A DNA stretch of 64,000 nucleotides, from positions 2,914,001-2,978,000 of the forward strand of contig NZ_CP157456.1 in the NCBI RefSeq assembly GCF_041549525.1, given 5' to 3'. The position numbers were made by a program, and so were the translations under genes. Source of the stretch: Paenarthrobacter aurescens. GTDB lineage: Bacteria; Actinomycetota; Actinomycetes; Actinomycetales; Micrococcaceae. The notes beneath the pieces were generated by a model that made no database searches, was not told the DNA's origin, and worked only from the letters and a program-made list of their open reading frames with translations. This document shows positions 20,773 to 29,789 of the stretch, in pieces (position 1 is the first letter of the stretch; every line of letters starts with the position of its first letter).

Positions 20773-22002
20773 ATGCCTCACGCACCGCAGGAACAGATCG
20801 CGCCCTTGCTGACTACTGAAGGATGGGAACTTCTTGCCTCACTTGGGCCTTACCGCGAAGCCGATTCCTTCAGCATCAACGCCGACCTCCGGAAGGCCGG
20901 GCACTCCCCTGAGCTGGTAGCGGCGGTCCTCACGCAATCCCGGTTGCGAACACGCGCGGAGGCGAAGTTCGGCGAGTTTGCGCGGCAGATGTTGTTCACC
21001 CAGGCCGGCCTGGAGCAAGCCACGCGCTTGAACGTGGCCGCCAGGCATGCCGAACGCTTCGCGAAAGCCGGAATCCGCCACGTTGCGGACCTGGGCTGCG
21101 GCCTTGGCGCCGATTCCATGGCCATGGCGTCCATGGACATTACGGTGACCGCGGTGGAAATGGATGAGACCACTGCCGCATGTGCCACCATCAACCTCAT
21201 GCCTTTCCCCCATGCCACCGTGGTACACGCCGATGCGACGTCAGTGGAGCTGGACGGAATCGAGGGCGTATGGCTCGATCCCGCGCGCCGAACCACCTCA
21301 ACGTCAGGGACCAAGCGGATCTGGGATCCTGAAGCGTTCTCTCCCCCGTTGTCCTTCGTGGAGAGTCTCGCAGCTACCGGCCGTGCCATCGGCGTCAAAA
21401 TGGGTCCGGGCATTCCACACGACTCCGTACCTTCGGGGTGCGAGGCCCAGTGGGTTTCGGTGGGCGGCGACGTCACCGAAGTGACGCTCTGGTTCAACGC
21501 AGTCTCCCGCCCGGCCGTGCGCCGGGCCGCCCTGGTGATTGGCAGCCAGGGCGCCGCTGAAATCACCAGCAGCGCGGATTTCGACGGCGGCCCGGTAGCC
21601 GCCGTCGGGCCTGTAGAGGGTTACCTCTACGAACCCGATGGTGCCGTGATCCGCGCAGGCCTGGTGGCCGACGTCGCCGGGCGTTTGGGTGGGCATCTGG
21701 TGGACGAACACATTGCCTACATCTGCGCCCCCGAACTGCACGACACCCCGTTTGCCCGCGCTTACAAGGTGCTTGAGGTGATGCCCTACAACGTCAAGGC
21801 CATGAAGTTGTGGGTGAAGGAAAACGGCATCACGGTCCTTGATATCAAGAAGCGTGGCACTGCTGTGACCCCGGAAGAACTGCGCAAGCAACTGCTTCCG
21901 GCCAAGCCCGCAAAAGGGATGCCTCCCAAAACAGCCACCCTCGTCCTCACCAGGATTGGCGAGGAGAGAGTGGTTGTGGTGGTGGAGCCTGTTACGGCCT
22001 GA
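20773..22002 (+). CDS. class I SAM-dependent methyltransferase with THUMP-like C-terminal domain
   Basis: 409 residues. The SAM-binding motif I VADLGCGLGADSMAMA is near residue 110, the post-I acidic residue is in VTAVEMDETT, and a motif IV-like WLDPARRTT follows near residue 160. The C-terminal region (for example MPYNVKAMKLWVKENGITVLDIKKRGT) matches the THUMP-like domain found in actinobacterial and other RNA-methyltransferase-like proteins. That makes an RNA substrate probable, but the exact target is unknown. ATG at 20773 starts just after the divergent promoter region. Confidence 0.85.
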   Translation: MPHAPQEQIAPLLTTEGWELLASLGPYREADSFSINADLRKAGHSPELVAAVLTQSRLRTRAEAKFGEFARQMLFTQAGLEQATRLNVAARHAERFAKAGIRHVADLGCGLGADSMAMASMDITVTAVEMDETTAACATINLMPFPHATVVHADATSVELDGIEGVWLDPARRTTSTSGTKRIWDPEAFSPPLSFVESLAATGRAIGVKMGPGIPHDSVPSGCEAQWVSVGGDVTEVTLWFNAVSRPAVRRAALVIGSQGAAEITSSADFDGGPVAAVGPVEGYLYEPDGAVIRAGLVADVAGRLGGHLVDEHIAYICAPELHDTPFARAYKVLEVMPYNVKAMKLWVKENGITVLDIKKRGTAVTPEELRKQLLPAKPAKGMPPKTATLVLTRIGEERVVVVVEPVTA

Positions 22003-22014
22003 CGCTCCAAAGAG

Positions 22015-22827
22015 TCAGCGGCGCGAGAACTCCGAGGCTTCCCGGACCTGCTCAGGGCTGGGGCGGACACCGGTGTACAGGACAAACTGTTCCTCGGCCT
22101 GAATGGCAATGACTTCAGCGCCTGTGATGACTTTCTTCTCCGCCTTCCGGGCAGCGCTGATGAGCGGCGTCTCCGAAGGCAACGCAACAACGTCAAACAC
22201 CACCTGAGCCGCGGCAATAGTGGCGTCATCGAAAGACTGGGCCGTTTCATCCGCACCTGCCATTCCCAGTGGCGTGACATTGATGATCAGATCCGCAGTG
22301 GAGCCGTTGACGTCGTTCTGCCAAGCGAATCCGTAAAGATCGGCAAGGGCACGGCCGGTGTTCTCATTGCGGGCCACAATGGTCACCGCGGTGAACCCGG
22401 CATCCCGGAGCGCCGCGGCCACCGCTTTGGCCATGCCGCCTGCACCGCGCAGCAGGACGGTGTGGCTGTTGGGAACCCGGTGGTCCTTCAACAGCCGGGC
22501 AATGGCGATGTAGTCAGTGTTGTAGGCCGTGAGGACGCCGTGGTTGTTCACAATGGTGTTCACGGAATCAATGGCTTGCGCCGATGGATCCATCACATCA
22601 ACAAGCGGAATAACCGCTTCCTTGTACGGCATGGACACCGCGGCACCCCGGATGGGGAGGCCGCGGATGCCCGCCACCGCAAGGGCGATGTCCGCGGGGG
22701 CGAATGCCTTGTAGACAAAGTTCAGGCCGAGCAGATCGTACAAATAGTTGTGGAACCTGGTCCCGATGTTGCTGGGCCGGGCCGCGAGCGAAATGCACAG
22801 GGACATGTCTTTGTTCAGGATTGGCAT
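22015..22827 (-). CDS. shikimate dehydrogenase-like protein (SDH-L, HI0607 type)
   Basis: 270 residues. It begins NKDMSLCISLAARPSN and continues IGTRFHNYLYDLLGLNF, closely resembling the Haemophilus HI0607 SDH-L branch rather than true AroE (whose first motif is HSxSPxxHN). The catalytic Lys is in SMPYKEAV, the substrate Asp in NTDYIA, and the nucleotide-binding turn is GAGGMAKAV. SDH-L enzymes show weak activity with shikimate and their physiological substrate is unclear. ATG at 22827 aligns with that family's N-terminus; a TTG five codons earlier is possible. It lies 45 nt after rpmJ on the same strand and may share its transcript. Confidence 0.85.
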   Translation of the reverse strand: MPILNKDMSLCISLAARPSNIGTRFHNYLYDLLGLNFVYKAFAPADIALAVAGIRGLPIRGAAVSMPYKEAVIPLVDVMDPSAQAIDSVNTIVNNHGVLTAYNTDYIAIARLLKDHRVPNSHTVLLRGAGGMAKAVAAALRDAGFTAVTIVARNENTGRALADLYGFAWQNDVNGSTADLIINVTPLGMAGADETAQSFDDATIAAAQVVFDVVALPSETPLISAARKAEKKVITGAEVIAIQAEEQFVLYTGVRPSPEQVREASEFSRR

Positions 22828-22872
22828 TCCCCCATTAAACAACGCCCGTACGGTGGTGCCGTCAGCTGGCTT

Positions 22873-22995
22873 TTAGCCCTGCCGCGCCTTCATCCGTGGG
22901 TTGTTCTTGTTGATGACAAAGGTCCGCCCGCGCCTGCGCACAATCTGGGCGCCGGGGATCTTCTTGAGGGCACGCAGGGAATTCCTGACCTTCAT
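22873..22995 (-). CDS. rpmJ: ribosomal protein L36, zinc-independent (C-minus) form
   Basis: 40 residues, beginning [19 protein letters not shown] and ending [12 protein letters not shown]. The family fold is clear but the three Cys and one His that hold zinc in standard L36 are absent, so this is the C-minus paralogue that replaces zinc-bound L36 under zinc limitation. The start has a strong AAAAGGAG 6 nt upstream. It lies 82 nt downstream of the Mrf/CobW-like gene on the same strand, which itself follows a Zur-like palindrome, consistent with co-regulation by zinc. Confidence 0.95.
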   Translation of the reverse strand: MKVRNSLRALKKIPGAQIVRRRGRTFVINKNNPRMKARQG

Positions 22996-23077
22996 GGTGT
23001 TTCTCCTTTTGTTGGGTGTTTGGCCTAATTATGTGTTTAGCTCGGCTGGGTGTTCAGCCCGCCCGGGTGTTGCTGGA

Positions 23078-24229
23078 TCAGAGGGCGTCGCTGAGTTCCA
23101 GGGGATCGTCCCAGACTCCAAAGTCCTGCTTCATCTCGGCTTCGGTCAGTTGGCAACCGTCCAGAAGATGGCGGATTTCCTTCGGGTCCACATCCTCTTT
23201 CCTCCTGGTAATGGCCAGGACCGTTCCGCGATCGCCATGGTTGGGATGCCAGTCAAGAAGGGAGTCCACGTCCGTCCCCGCTTTCCCCGGGCGCGCAAAG
23301 ACAGGAGCTGATTCGGCGGAGTCGGCCAACCACTTTCCTGTACTTTCAAGCCACACACGTGGCCCGATTCCTTGGACGGCAATCCTCGTTTGGGGCGCTG
23401 ATGCGATCCAGAGGCGGCCTCGGAGCCAGTGCGTCCCTGCTGCCAGATGAGGCAGTGCGTCCCGGAAACGCCCGGGGTGCAACGGCCGGCCGGCCTTGTG
23501 AAGCACCGTGCGGTAGGAACCGTCCGCTTCGCTGACGGGCACACGCACGACGCCGGGACGGTTGCGCGCCGCTGCCTCGGCGTCGTCAAAGCAGCCCGGC
23601 CGGTAGTCCTCTGCCGCACCCACAACCCCTGCATGGAACGCCAACTGGCCCAGCAGCTCAAGGCCCAACCGCCATTGCGCGGTGCCTTCACGGGATTCGC
23701 CCGTCAGTACCGCACCCAGTCCGGGGTGGACCATGACAGTGTCCACCTGCCCGAACTCGCCAATCAGGAATTCACCGCTGGTGCGCTCATCGGAAGGCAT
23801 GGAGGTGAACCCGGATTCAAACAGCGTGTGGCGGTCCCACATATGGTCATCCAGGTCCGCGGGGTCCAGGGCCAGTACTGCGTTATCGATCACCGCCGGG
23901 CCACTCAGGCCCCGCCGAAGCTCCGCCACGGCCATCGCCGCCGCAACTCCGGGCGGGAGGCCAAGGACTATGTGGTCAAAGCCGCAGGAGGCGAGGCGTT
24001 CCGCGGTGGGAACTACATCCAGTCTGACAGTGCAGCTGAGGCAGCCATGCTCCAGGACCGTGGTTTCGCGCTCGAACAACTGGCCGTTCCGGTAAACCCT
24101 CCGCAACACCAAGGAGCCGTCCAGAAGATCATGAAGGACCACTACGGAGTTGCTGTGGGTTTGGCCGAGCCTGGCCGCGGCTGTTTCGCGGCACTGGCTG
24201 TCCAGGGAACTGAGGACTGTGAGATGCAT
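23078..24229 (-). CDS. CobW/Mrf-like protein lacking a P-loop, zinc-responsive
   Basis: 383 residues of the CobW/COG0523 fold. The metal-binding motif is LEHGCLSCTVR near residue 60, the CobW C-terminal domain covers about residues 250-370 (RPLHPGRFRDALPHLA, then LRGRLWIAS), and the tail GVWDDPLELSD closes the protein. The N-terminal GxxGxGKT nucleotide loop is missing: the sequence there reads LTVLSSLDSQCRETAAARL. This pattern resembles the mycobacterial Mrf protein, which recruits the hibernation factor Mpy to zinc-starved ribosomes, and is why I prefer that over a zinc metallochaperone. rpmJ (zinc-free L36) follows, and a Zur-like box lies 14 nt upstream. Confidence 0.85.
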   Translation of the reverse strand: MHLTVLSSLDSQCRETAAARLGQTHSNSVVVLHDLLDGSLVLRRVYRNGQLFERETTVLEHGCLSCTVRLDVVPTAERLASCGFDHIVLGLPPGVAAAMAVAELRRGLSGPAVIDNAVLALDPADLDDHMWDRHTLFESGFTSMPSDERTSGEFLIGEFGQVDTVMVHPGLGAVLTGESREGTAQWRLGLELLGQLAFHAGVVGAAEDYRPGCFDDAEAAARNRPGVVRVPVSEADGSYRTVLHKAGRPLHPGRFRDALPHLAAGTHWLRGRLWIASAPQTRIAVQGIGPRVWLESTGKWLADSAESAPVFARPGKAGTDVDSLLDWHPNHGDRGTVLAITRRKEDVDPKEIRHLLDGCQLTEAEMKQDFGVWDDPLELSDAL

Positions 24230-24242
24230 GCAGTGATTCTAT

Positions 24243-24257
24243 TGAGAAGCATTCTCA
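24243..24257 (-). promoter_or_regulatory. putative Zur box upstream of the mrf-like gene
   Basis: A perfect palindrome TGAGAA-TGC-TTCTCA flanked by AA and AT on the sense strand. It resembles the TGAAAATNATTTTCA-type Zur boxes of actinobacteria. It lies 14 nt before the start codon, where a repressor would block transcription. The gene content downstream (zinc-free L36, CobW-like) supports Zur rather than Fur. Confidence 0.75.
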
Positions 24258-24391
24258 TTAGCAAGTCGCGCGCGCTGTGCACCAAAGGCCCAGCAGGAAG
24301 CTGCGTTCCGGCTGCATTAGACTTGATCCGACCGCTGGCGGCCCCACAGCGGGGAACCGTGTCCGGCTGAGACAGACAAAGAGGGGACTAC

Positions 24392-25543
24392 GTGCAGATT
24401 GATTTTGCGCCATCCAGGCAATCGACACTGGGTGTGGAATGGGAGTTGGCGCTCGTCAATGCACGCACCGGGGAACTGGTATCAGTAGCAAATGACGTCC
24501 TGAAAGGCGTCGCCGCGAACCATCCGGACCTCAATGAGGACGACGAACACCCCCATATCAAGCGCGAACTTCTTCTGAACACCGTGGAACTGGTCACCGG
24601 GATCTGCGAGACAGTCAAGGACGCCAAGGAAGACCTCAGCCGCTCCCTCGCCGCCGTGCGTGAAGTCACCGATCCCATGGGCGTGGAAGTGTTCTGCGCA
24701 GGCAGCCACCCGTTCAGCCCTCCCCTGCTTCAGCCCGTCACGGACAAGGAGCGCTACGCCAAACTGATTGAGCGGACCCAATGGTGGGGACGCCAAATGG
24801 TGATCTACGGCGTTCACGTCCATGTGGGCATTGACCGCAGGGACAAGGTCCTCCCTATTCTGGACGGCCTGGTCAACTACTTCCCGCACTTCCAGGCATT
24901 ATCCGCCTCCAGCCCTTACTGGGCAGGAGAAGAAACCGGCTACGCCTCCCAACGGGCGCTGATGTTCCAGCAGCTTCCCACCGCCGGCCTGCCCTTCCAG
25001 TTTGAGAGCTGGGAGGCGTACGAGTCCTACGTCCAGGACATGTTCACCACCGGCGTGATCGACTCGACGTCCGAAATCCGTTGGGACATCCGGCCAGTGT
25101 CCAATCTGGGCACCATCGAAATGCGCATCTGCGACGGCCTGGCCACTCTTGAAGAAGTAGGCGCCATTGCGGCGCTGACCCAATGCCTGGTTGACGAGTT
25201 CTCCACCATCCTTGACGCTGGGGGCAGCATCCCCACCATGCCGCCGTGGCATGTGCAGGAGAACAAATGGCGGGCCGCACGCTACGGCATGGAAGCCATC
25301 ATCATTCTCGACGCCGAAGGCAACGAACAACTCGTCACAGATCACCTCGCCGGGACAGTGGCCCGCCTTGAACCCGTCGCGGCCAAGCTCGGCTGCTCCG
25401 AAGAACTGGCAGATGTCCTGAAAATCATTGAGCGCGGAGCCAGCTACCAGCGCCAGCGCCGCGTCGCCGCCGAACACAACGGGGACCTGCAGGCAGTGGT
25501 CATGGACCTCGTACAGCAGATGCGCAAGGGACCCGACGCTTAG
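24392..25543 (+). CDS. glutamate-cysteine ligase-like carboxylate-amine ligase (GCS2/YbdK family)
   Basis: 383 residues beginning STLGVEWELALVNARTGELV, with GVHVHVGIDRRD, FQALSASSPYW and ISDVRPVSNLGT-like sequence (SEIRWDIRPVSNLGTIEMR), all hallmarks of the GCS2 family. Members ligate glutamate to an amine; YbdK has weak glutamate-cysteine ligase activity and the physiological product is mostly unknown. GTG at 24392 is preceded by GAGGGG at about 5 nt. Since mshA indicates mycothiol as the main thiol, a glutathione role is not needed. A 13-bp direct repeat begins at its stop codon. Confidence 0.9.
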   Translation: MQIDFAPSRQSTLGVEWELALVNARTGELVSVANDVLKGVAANHPDLNEDDEHPHIKRELLLNTVELVTGICETVKDAKEDLSRSLAAVREVTDPMGVEVFCAGSHPFSPPLLQPVTDKERYAKLIERTQWWGRQMVIYGVHVHVGIDRRDKVLPILDGLVNYFPHFQALSASSPYWAGEETGYASQRALMFQQLPTAGLPFQFESWEAYESYVQDMFTTGVIDSTSEIRWDIRPVSNLGTIEMRICDGLATLEEVGAIAALTQCLVDEFSTILDAGGSIPTMPPWHVQENKWRAARYGMEAIIILDAEGNEQLVTDHLAGTVARLEPVAAKLGCSEELADVLKIIERGASYQRQRRVAAEHNGDLQAVVMDLVQQMRKGPDA

Positions 25544-25573
25544 CAGGCAGCTGTGCTCATTAGCAGGCAGCTG
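25541..25573. repeat. 13-bp direct repeat between convergent genes
   Basis: TAGCAGGCAGCTG occurs at 25541-25553 and 25561-25573. The first copy includes the stop codon of the carboxylate-amine ligase gene. A short local duplication with no evident function. Confidence 0.7.
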
Positions 25574-25576
25574 AAC

Positions 25577-26743
25577 TCAGGCGGGCACTGACACCGTAGT
25601 GACCGGCATGGACGAATCCGGCGCGAACTCCACCCCGCTCGGAGCAATGCCGGCCATGACCAGCTGGGCTCCGAGGGCGGCAACCATGGCTCCGTTGTCC
25701 GTGCACAGATCCAGCGGTGGAACGTGCAATGTGATTCCGGCGGACGTACAACGCTGCCCGGTCAATTCCCTCAACCGGGAATTCGCAGCGACTCCCCCAC
25801 CCAGCAGGACATTGGTGATGCCGTGCTCTTTGCAGGCCAGAACAGCCTTGGAACTGATGACGTCCACCACGGCTTCCTGGAACGCCGCGGCAATGTCAGC
25901 TACGGGAACTTCCTCGCCGCGGGCTTCGAACTGCTCCACGCAACGGGCCACGGCCGTTTTGAGGCCGCTGAAAGACCAGTCATAGCGGTGAGGGCCCTTC
26001 TCCTCAGCAGTACCCATGTATTTGGGTTGGGTGAGGCCCCGGGGGAAGCGGATGGACTTGGGATTGCCTTGGCGGGCCACTTTATCGATCGCAGGGCCAC
26101 CCGGATACCCGAGGCCCAGGATCCGTGCCACCTTGTCATAGGCTTCACCGGCGGCGTCGTCGATTGTTGAACCCAACAGCTCAACATCGTCGGTGATGCT
26201 GCGGATGCGCAGGATTTCGGTATGCCCACCTGATACCAGCAGCGCGCCGAGGTTCTCCGGGAGCGTACCGGCAGCCAGCGTGCCTGCACCCAGCGGACCG
26301 GCACCCACGCCGGCGGCAGCAGCGGCGTCGGACTTTCCGTTGGACGCCTCCAGCAGCCCTACGCCAACGTGCGCCACAAGATGATTGATGGCATACAGCG
26401 GCTTGCCCGTGGCAACGGCCAGGGCTTTGGCAGCACAAACACCCACCATGAGGGCACCGGCCAGTCCGGGACCGGACGTCACAGCAATGGCGTCAATGTC
26501 CTCCAAAGTGACACCTGCCGCCTGCAGCGACTCCTGCAAGGTGGGCACAAAAGCGTCCAGGTGCGCCCGTGATGCGATCTCCGGAATGACGCCACCAAAG
26601 CGAACATGCTCATCCATGGACGAGGACACAGTGTTGGTCAACAGGGTGGTCCCACGCACAATCCCCACGCCGGTCTCATCGCAGGAGGATTCAATGCCCA
26701 GCACCAGCGGCTGCTTTGACTGTTCCGGATACTGCCCGCTCAC
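25577..26743 (-). CDS. tsaD: tRNA N6-adenosine threonylcarbamoyltransferase TsaD
   Basis: 388 residues. It transfers threonylcarbamoyl to A37 of ANN-decoding tRNAs, together with TsaB and TsaE encoded just upstream. The N-terminal [14 protein letters not shown] phosphate loop is followed by metal ligands His121 and His125 in [17 protein letters not shown], and the C-terminal [11 protein letters not shown]sp. An alanine/glycine-rich stretch at about residues 134-165 is inserted between the His pair and SGGHT, where most TsaD proteins have a short loop. It is the last gene of alr-tsaE-tsaB-rimI-tsaD, with its start overlapping the rimI stop by 4 bp. Confidence 0.95.
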   Translation of the reverse strand: MSGQYPEQSKQPLVLGIESSCDETGVGIVRGTTLLTNTVSSSMDEHVRFGGVIPEIASRAHLDAFVPTLQESLQAAGVTLEDIDAIAVTSGPGLAGALMVGVCAAKALAVATGKPLYAINHLVAHVGVGLLEASNGKSDAAAAAGVGAGPLGAGTLAAGTLPENLGALLVSGGHTEILRIRSITDDVELLGSTIDDAAGEAYDKVARILGLGYPGGPAIDKVARQGNPKSIRFPRGLTQPKYMGTAEEKGPHRYDWSFSGLKTAVARCVEQFEARGEEVPVADIAAAFQEAVVDVISSKAVLACKEHGITNVLLGGGVAANSRLRELTGQRCTSAGITLHVPPLDLCTDNGAMVAALGAQLVMAGIAPSGVEFAPDSSMPVTTVSVPA

Positions 26744-27243
26744 GCTGTGGCTCCTTCGGGGGACTGTGGTTTGTTCAGTTCAAGGCGCATGATCAGGGCG
26801 TCGGTACCGTCCCGGTAATACCTGGGACGCACGTGGATCTGTTCGAATCCGAACCTCAAATACAGTTGCTGGGCCCGGGGGTTGTCCGCCCGGACCTCCA
26901 GCAGGACGTCTGCGGCACGGCGGCGCCTGGCTTCTTCGATCAGTTCGGTCAGGACCGCCGAGCCAATTCCCTTGCCCTCAAATTCAGGAACTACGGCGAT
27001 CGTCTGGATGTCCGCGATCGGCTCGATGCACATGAGACCGGCGTAAGCCACAATCTCTCCCGCAACCTCCGCCACAACGTAGCGGCGGGTCTCGGGCTGG
27101 GCCAACTCGTCAAAGAACATTTGCAACGGCCAGGCGTCCACGGGGAACAACCGGCGCTCCAAAGCCTCCACTGCCGGGATGTCAGCTTCGGTCATATCGC
27201 GCAACGAAACACCGGCAAGTTCCAGCTTGGGTGACAGCTTCAC
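26740..27243 (-). CDS. rimI: ribosomal protein S18 alanine N-acetyltransferase RimI (GNAT)
   Basis: 167 residues with a GNAT fold: [20 protein letters not shown] holds the acetyl-CoA loop (V/I-x-x-x-x-Q/R-G-x-G/A type), then [20 protein letters not shown] is the typical RimI C-terminal signature. The frame stays open 131 codons upstream inside tsaB, but GTG at 27243, 13 nt after the tsaB stop and with AAGGA just upstream, fits the family length. RimI acetylates the S18 N-terminus in other bacteria. Its stop overlaps the tsaD start. Confidence 0.9.
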   Translation of the reverse strand: MKLSPKLELAGVSLRDMTEADIPAVEALERRLFPVDAWPLQMFFDELAQPETRRYVVAEVAGEIVAYAGLMCIEPIADIQTIAVVPEFEGKGIGSAVLTELIEEARRRRAADVLLEVRADNPRAQQLYLRFGFEQIHVRPRYYRDGTDALIMRLELNKPQSPEGATA

Positions 27244-27256
27244 AGGGTCCTTCCCA

Positions 27257-27928
27257 TCACAGCGCACGCTTTCTGGGCCCTGGCACCTGGGCATCGGATT
27301 CACGCAGGTACAGCGGAGTGGAGTCCAGCAGGGCCTGGCCGGCGGTGAGTTTGGCCAAAGCGAACTGGCCCAGCGAGGCGGCGTCCGGTTGGGTTTGCGC
27401 AAAGTCCTCATCAGCTGTGAGGACATCGGAGTAAAGGCCTGCGCCCGCCCCAAAAACAGGCAGGTCCGGAAGTTCGGAAGCGAAGCCAACATGCGGGCCG
27501 TCCACCAGCTGGGGAAGCTGACCTTCAAGCAGCGCGTAGCGGGCCCAGTAAACCTCTTTGCGTCGGGCATCGGTAGCCACAAGGAACTCCGGGGCTGCCG
27601 CCGTTGACTCCGCCACTTCCAAGGCAATGGCATCAAGGCTCATCAGCCCGTACAACGGCTTGTTCCATACGAAAGCGAGCGTACGGGCGGTGGCAATCCC
27701 GGAACGGAGCCCCGTGAAAGGCCCGGGGCCCACACCTGTGACAATCGCGTCAATGTCCGCCCCGGTAACGCCGGCACCGGCCAGAAGTTTCTCGATCCCG
27801 GGAGCGAGGACTTCGGCATGGCTGCGGGTGTCCTCCGTGGCAAAGGAATCCACCACGCTCTCCATGGCATCGTCCGAGATCAGCGCTGCGCTGGCAACCG
27901 CTGACGTATCAATAGCCAGGATCAGCAT
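27257..27928 (-). CDS. tsaB: tRNA threonylcarbamoyladenosine dimerisation protein TsaB
   Basis: 223 residues, an ASKHA-fold partner that scaffolds TsaD and TsaE. It begins LILAIDTSAVASAALI and has the conserved VGPGPFTGLRSGIATAR and YWARYALL segments. ATG at 27928 overlaps the tsaE stop (TGATG); a TTG one codon upstream is also possible. It lies in the middle of the t6A operon. Confidence 0.94.
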   Translation of the reverse strand: MLILAIDTSAVASAALISDDAMESVVDSFATEDTRSHAEVLAPGIEKLLAGAGVTGADIDAIVTGVGPGPFTGLRSGIATARTLAFVWNKPLYGLMSLDAIALEVAESTAAAPEFLVATDARRKEVYWARYALLEGQLPQLVDGPHVGFASELPDLPVFGAGAGLYSDVLTADEDFAQTQPDAASLGQFALAKLTAGQALLDSTPLYLRESDAQVPGPRKRAL

Positions 27929-28506
27929 CAATGACCTTCCACTTCTGAAGTACTTTGGAGGAGTTGAGGTGCTTCCACCCAGCGGGGACCGAACCCACGG
28001 AAAATGATGGTGCGGGGTTCGTCATCATCCTCGGTATCAAAATCCAGGACCATCCCGTCCATGGTGGTCGCGGTGCTTTCCCCACCAACAGACCTGTGAA
28101 GTTCAACCTCCAACCGGCTGTCCGAGAGGTGCTCCACCCGGTCTTTGCCCCACTCCACTACCGTGACCGCTGTGTCCATGGTGTTCTCGAGGTCGATGTC
28201 ATCGATCTCCGCCGCCGAGTCCAGCCGGTAAGCGTCAACATGGACCAGGTCCGGACCCCCGGGCCGGGGGCCATCAGGAAGATTAGGGTGGATGCGCACA
28301 AGAACGAACGTCGGCGAAATGATGCCTGCGCGGACCCCCAGGCCCTCCCCGAGGCCCTGGGTGAACGTCGTCTTGCCCGCACCCAGCTCGCCTGTAAGGA
28401 CCAGGAGATCCCCGGCCTCAAGCACCCCGCCCAGAGCCGCTGCGAGCGCATGTGTCTGCTCCGCCGTCGTGACCGTGAGCGTGCGCTCCCACTGGGCCTG
28501 GCTCAC
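27928..28506 (-). CDS. tsaE: tRNA threonylcarbamoyladenosine ATPase TsaE
   Basis: 192 residues. P-loop GELGAGKTTFTQGLGEGLG near residue 40, switch segment ISPTFVLVRIH, and HVDAYRLD plus VVEWGKDRVEHL, all typical of TsaE, whose ATPase activity resets the TsaBD complex. The tail after about residue 145 is longer than usual and acidic (FDTEDDDEPR). Its start overlaps the alr stop by 4 bp (ATGA). Confidence 0.94.
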   Translation of the reverse strand: MSQAQWERTLTVTTAEQTHALAAALGGVLEAGDLLVLTGELGAGKTTFTQGLGEGLGVRAGIISPTFVLVRIHPNLPDGPRPGGPDLVHVDAYRLDSAAEIDDIDLENTMDTAVTVVEWGKDRVEHLSDSRLEVELHRSVGGESTATTMDGMVLDFDTEDDDEPRTIIFRGFGPRWVEAPQLLQSTSEVEGH

Positions 28507-29744
28507 AGCGCTGCCGTTTCAGCCCGGCCGGCACCGGCAGGGGCCTCCGGGAGCTCGTTGACATAGCTGCGCGGGACCCGAGGGCTGATGCGCGTGACGA
28601 TCTCGTAGTTGTTGGTTCCTGCTGCGGCCGCCCAATCATCGGCTGTGGGGCCACCGCCGGCACCGTTGCCGAACATCACGGCCTCGGCTCCTTTGAGTCC
28701 CGCCATGGCTTCCGGGGACAGTGGTCCCAAATCGATGACCATCTGGTCCATCGCAATCCTGCCCACTACCGGATAGGTGACGCCGTTTACCTGCACGGGT
28801 CCTCCGGTGGCGATCCGCGGCACGCCGTCCGCATAGCCCAGCGGCACCAACCCAAGGGTGCTTTCCTCACTGGTGTGGTAATTGAGCCCGTAGGAAACGC
28901 CTTGGCCCTGGGGAACCTTCTTGCAGTTGGACAGGAGGGTCCGGACCGTCATGGCCGGACGCAGGCCGAGTTCGGCTGAGGTGGCCCCTTCGAAGGGCGA
29001 GAGTCCGTAGATGCCCAAGCCCACACGAACGAGGTCGAAGTGGGAGTCCGGGCGGGACAATGCCGCCGGTGTGTTGGCGATGTGCCGGACTTCAGTGTCC
29101 ACACCGGCGTCCTCGGCCATGGCGATTGCTTCGCGGAAGAGGGACAGCTGATCATCGGTTTCAGTGCGCTGCGGTTCATCGGCCACCGCCAGGTGGGAGA
29201 AAATCCCCACTACCCTGAGCAGACCCTGGTCCTGGTATTCCATGGCCTGGCCCAGAAGCTGGTCCCAGTCCGCAATGGTGCAGCCGTTCCGCCCAAGCCC
29301 AGTATCCACCTTCAGATGCACACGCGCGGGCCGTTCCTGTTCCCGTGCTGCTGCCACTACCGCTTCGAGCTCCCAGCCGGAAACTCCGACGTCGACGCCG
29401 GCGGCTACTGCGGCTTGAAAGTTGCTTTCGCGGGTGTGCAGCCAGGCGAGCAGCGGAGCATCAACTCCGGCGGCGCGCAAGGCGAGCGCCTCAGAGATGT
29501 GGGCGACGCCCAACCAGGCTGCTCCGGCGTCGAGGGCTGCGCGGGCTACCTGCACGGCGCCGTGCCCGTAAGCGTCTGCTTTCACCACAGCCATCACAGC
29601 CGCCGGAGAGGCGATGCCCACGAACTGACGAACGTTGTGCCGCACGGCGTCGAGGTCGATGACAGCGGAGCGCTCCAGCACCGCTGACTTTGCTATGGAG
29701 GCCCTGGACCCGATCCCGATATCTGCAGCTGCTTCGTAAGTCAC
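28503..29744 (-). CDS. alr: alanine racemase
   Basis: 413 residues, PLP-dependent, makes D-alanine for peptidoglycan. The PLP-Lys is in VMAVVKADAYGHG near residue 52, the phosphate-binding region contains HIANTPAAL, and the C-terminal Tyr is in GVSYGLNYHT. RIAMDQMVIDLG is also characteristic. The start is GTG at 29744; a 17-residue N-terminal extension before AVLERSAVIDLDAVRHN leaves room for a later start. It is the first gene of the t6A operon. Confidence 0.94.
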   Translation of the reverse strand: MTYEAAADIGIGSRASIAKSAVLERSAVIDLDAVRHNVRQFVGIASPAAVMAVVKADAYGHGAVQVARAALDAGAAWLGVAHISEALALRAAGVDAPLLAWLHTRESNFQAAVAAGVDVGVSGWELEAVVAAAREQERPARVHLKVDTGLGRNGCTIADWDQLLGQAMEYQDQGLLRVVGIFSHLAVADEPQRTETDDQLSLFREAIAMAEDAGVDTEVRHIANTPAALSRPDSHFDLVRVGLGIYGLSPFEGATSAELGLRPAMTVRTLLSNCKKVPQGQGVSYGLNYHTSEESTLGLVPLGYADGVPRIATGGPVQVNGVTYPVVGRIAMDQMVIDLGPLSPEAMAGLKGAEAVMFGNGAGGGPTADDWAAAAGTNNYEIVTRISPRVPRSYVNELPEAPAGAGRAETAAL

Positions 29745-29789
29745 CCTAGAGATTCTAGTGCTGCCAGTGAACTGGGGTTAACTGCGGTG

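Noticed and set aside
24392..25543. Glutathione biosynthesis gene gshA
   Set aside because: The protein is of the GCS2/YbdK family, no gshB is near, and the organism encodes mycothiol synthesis.
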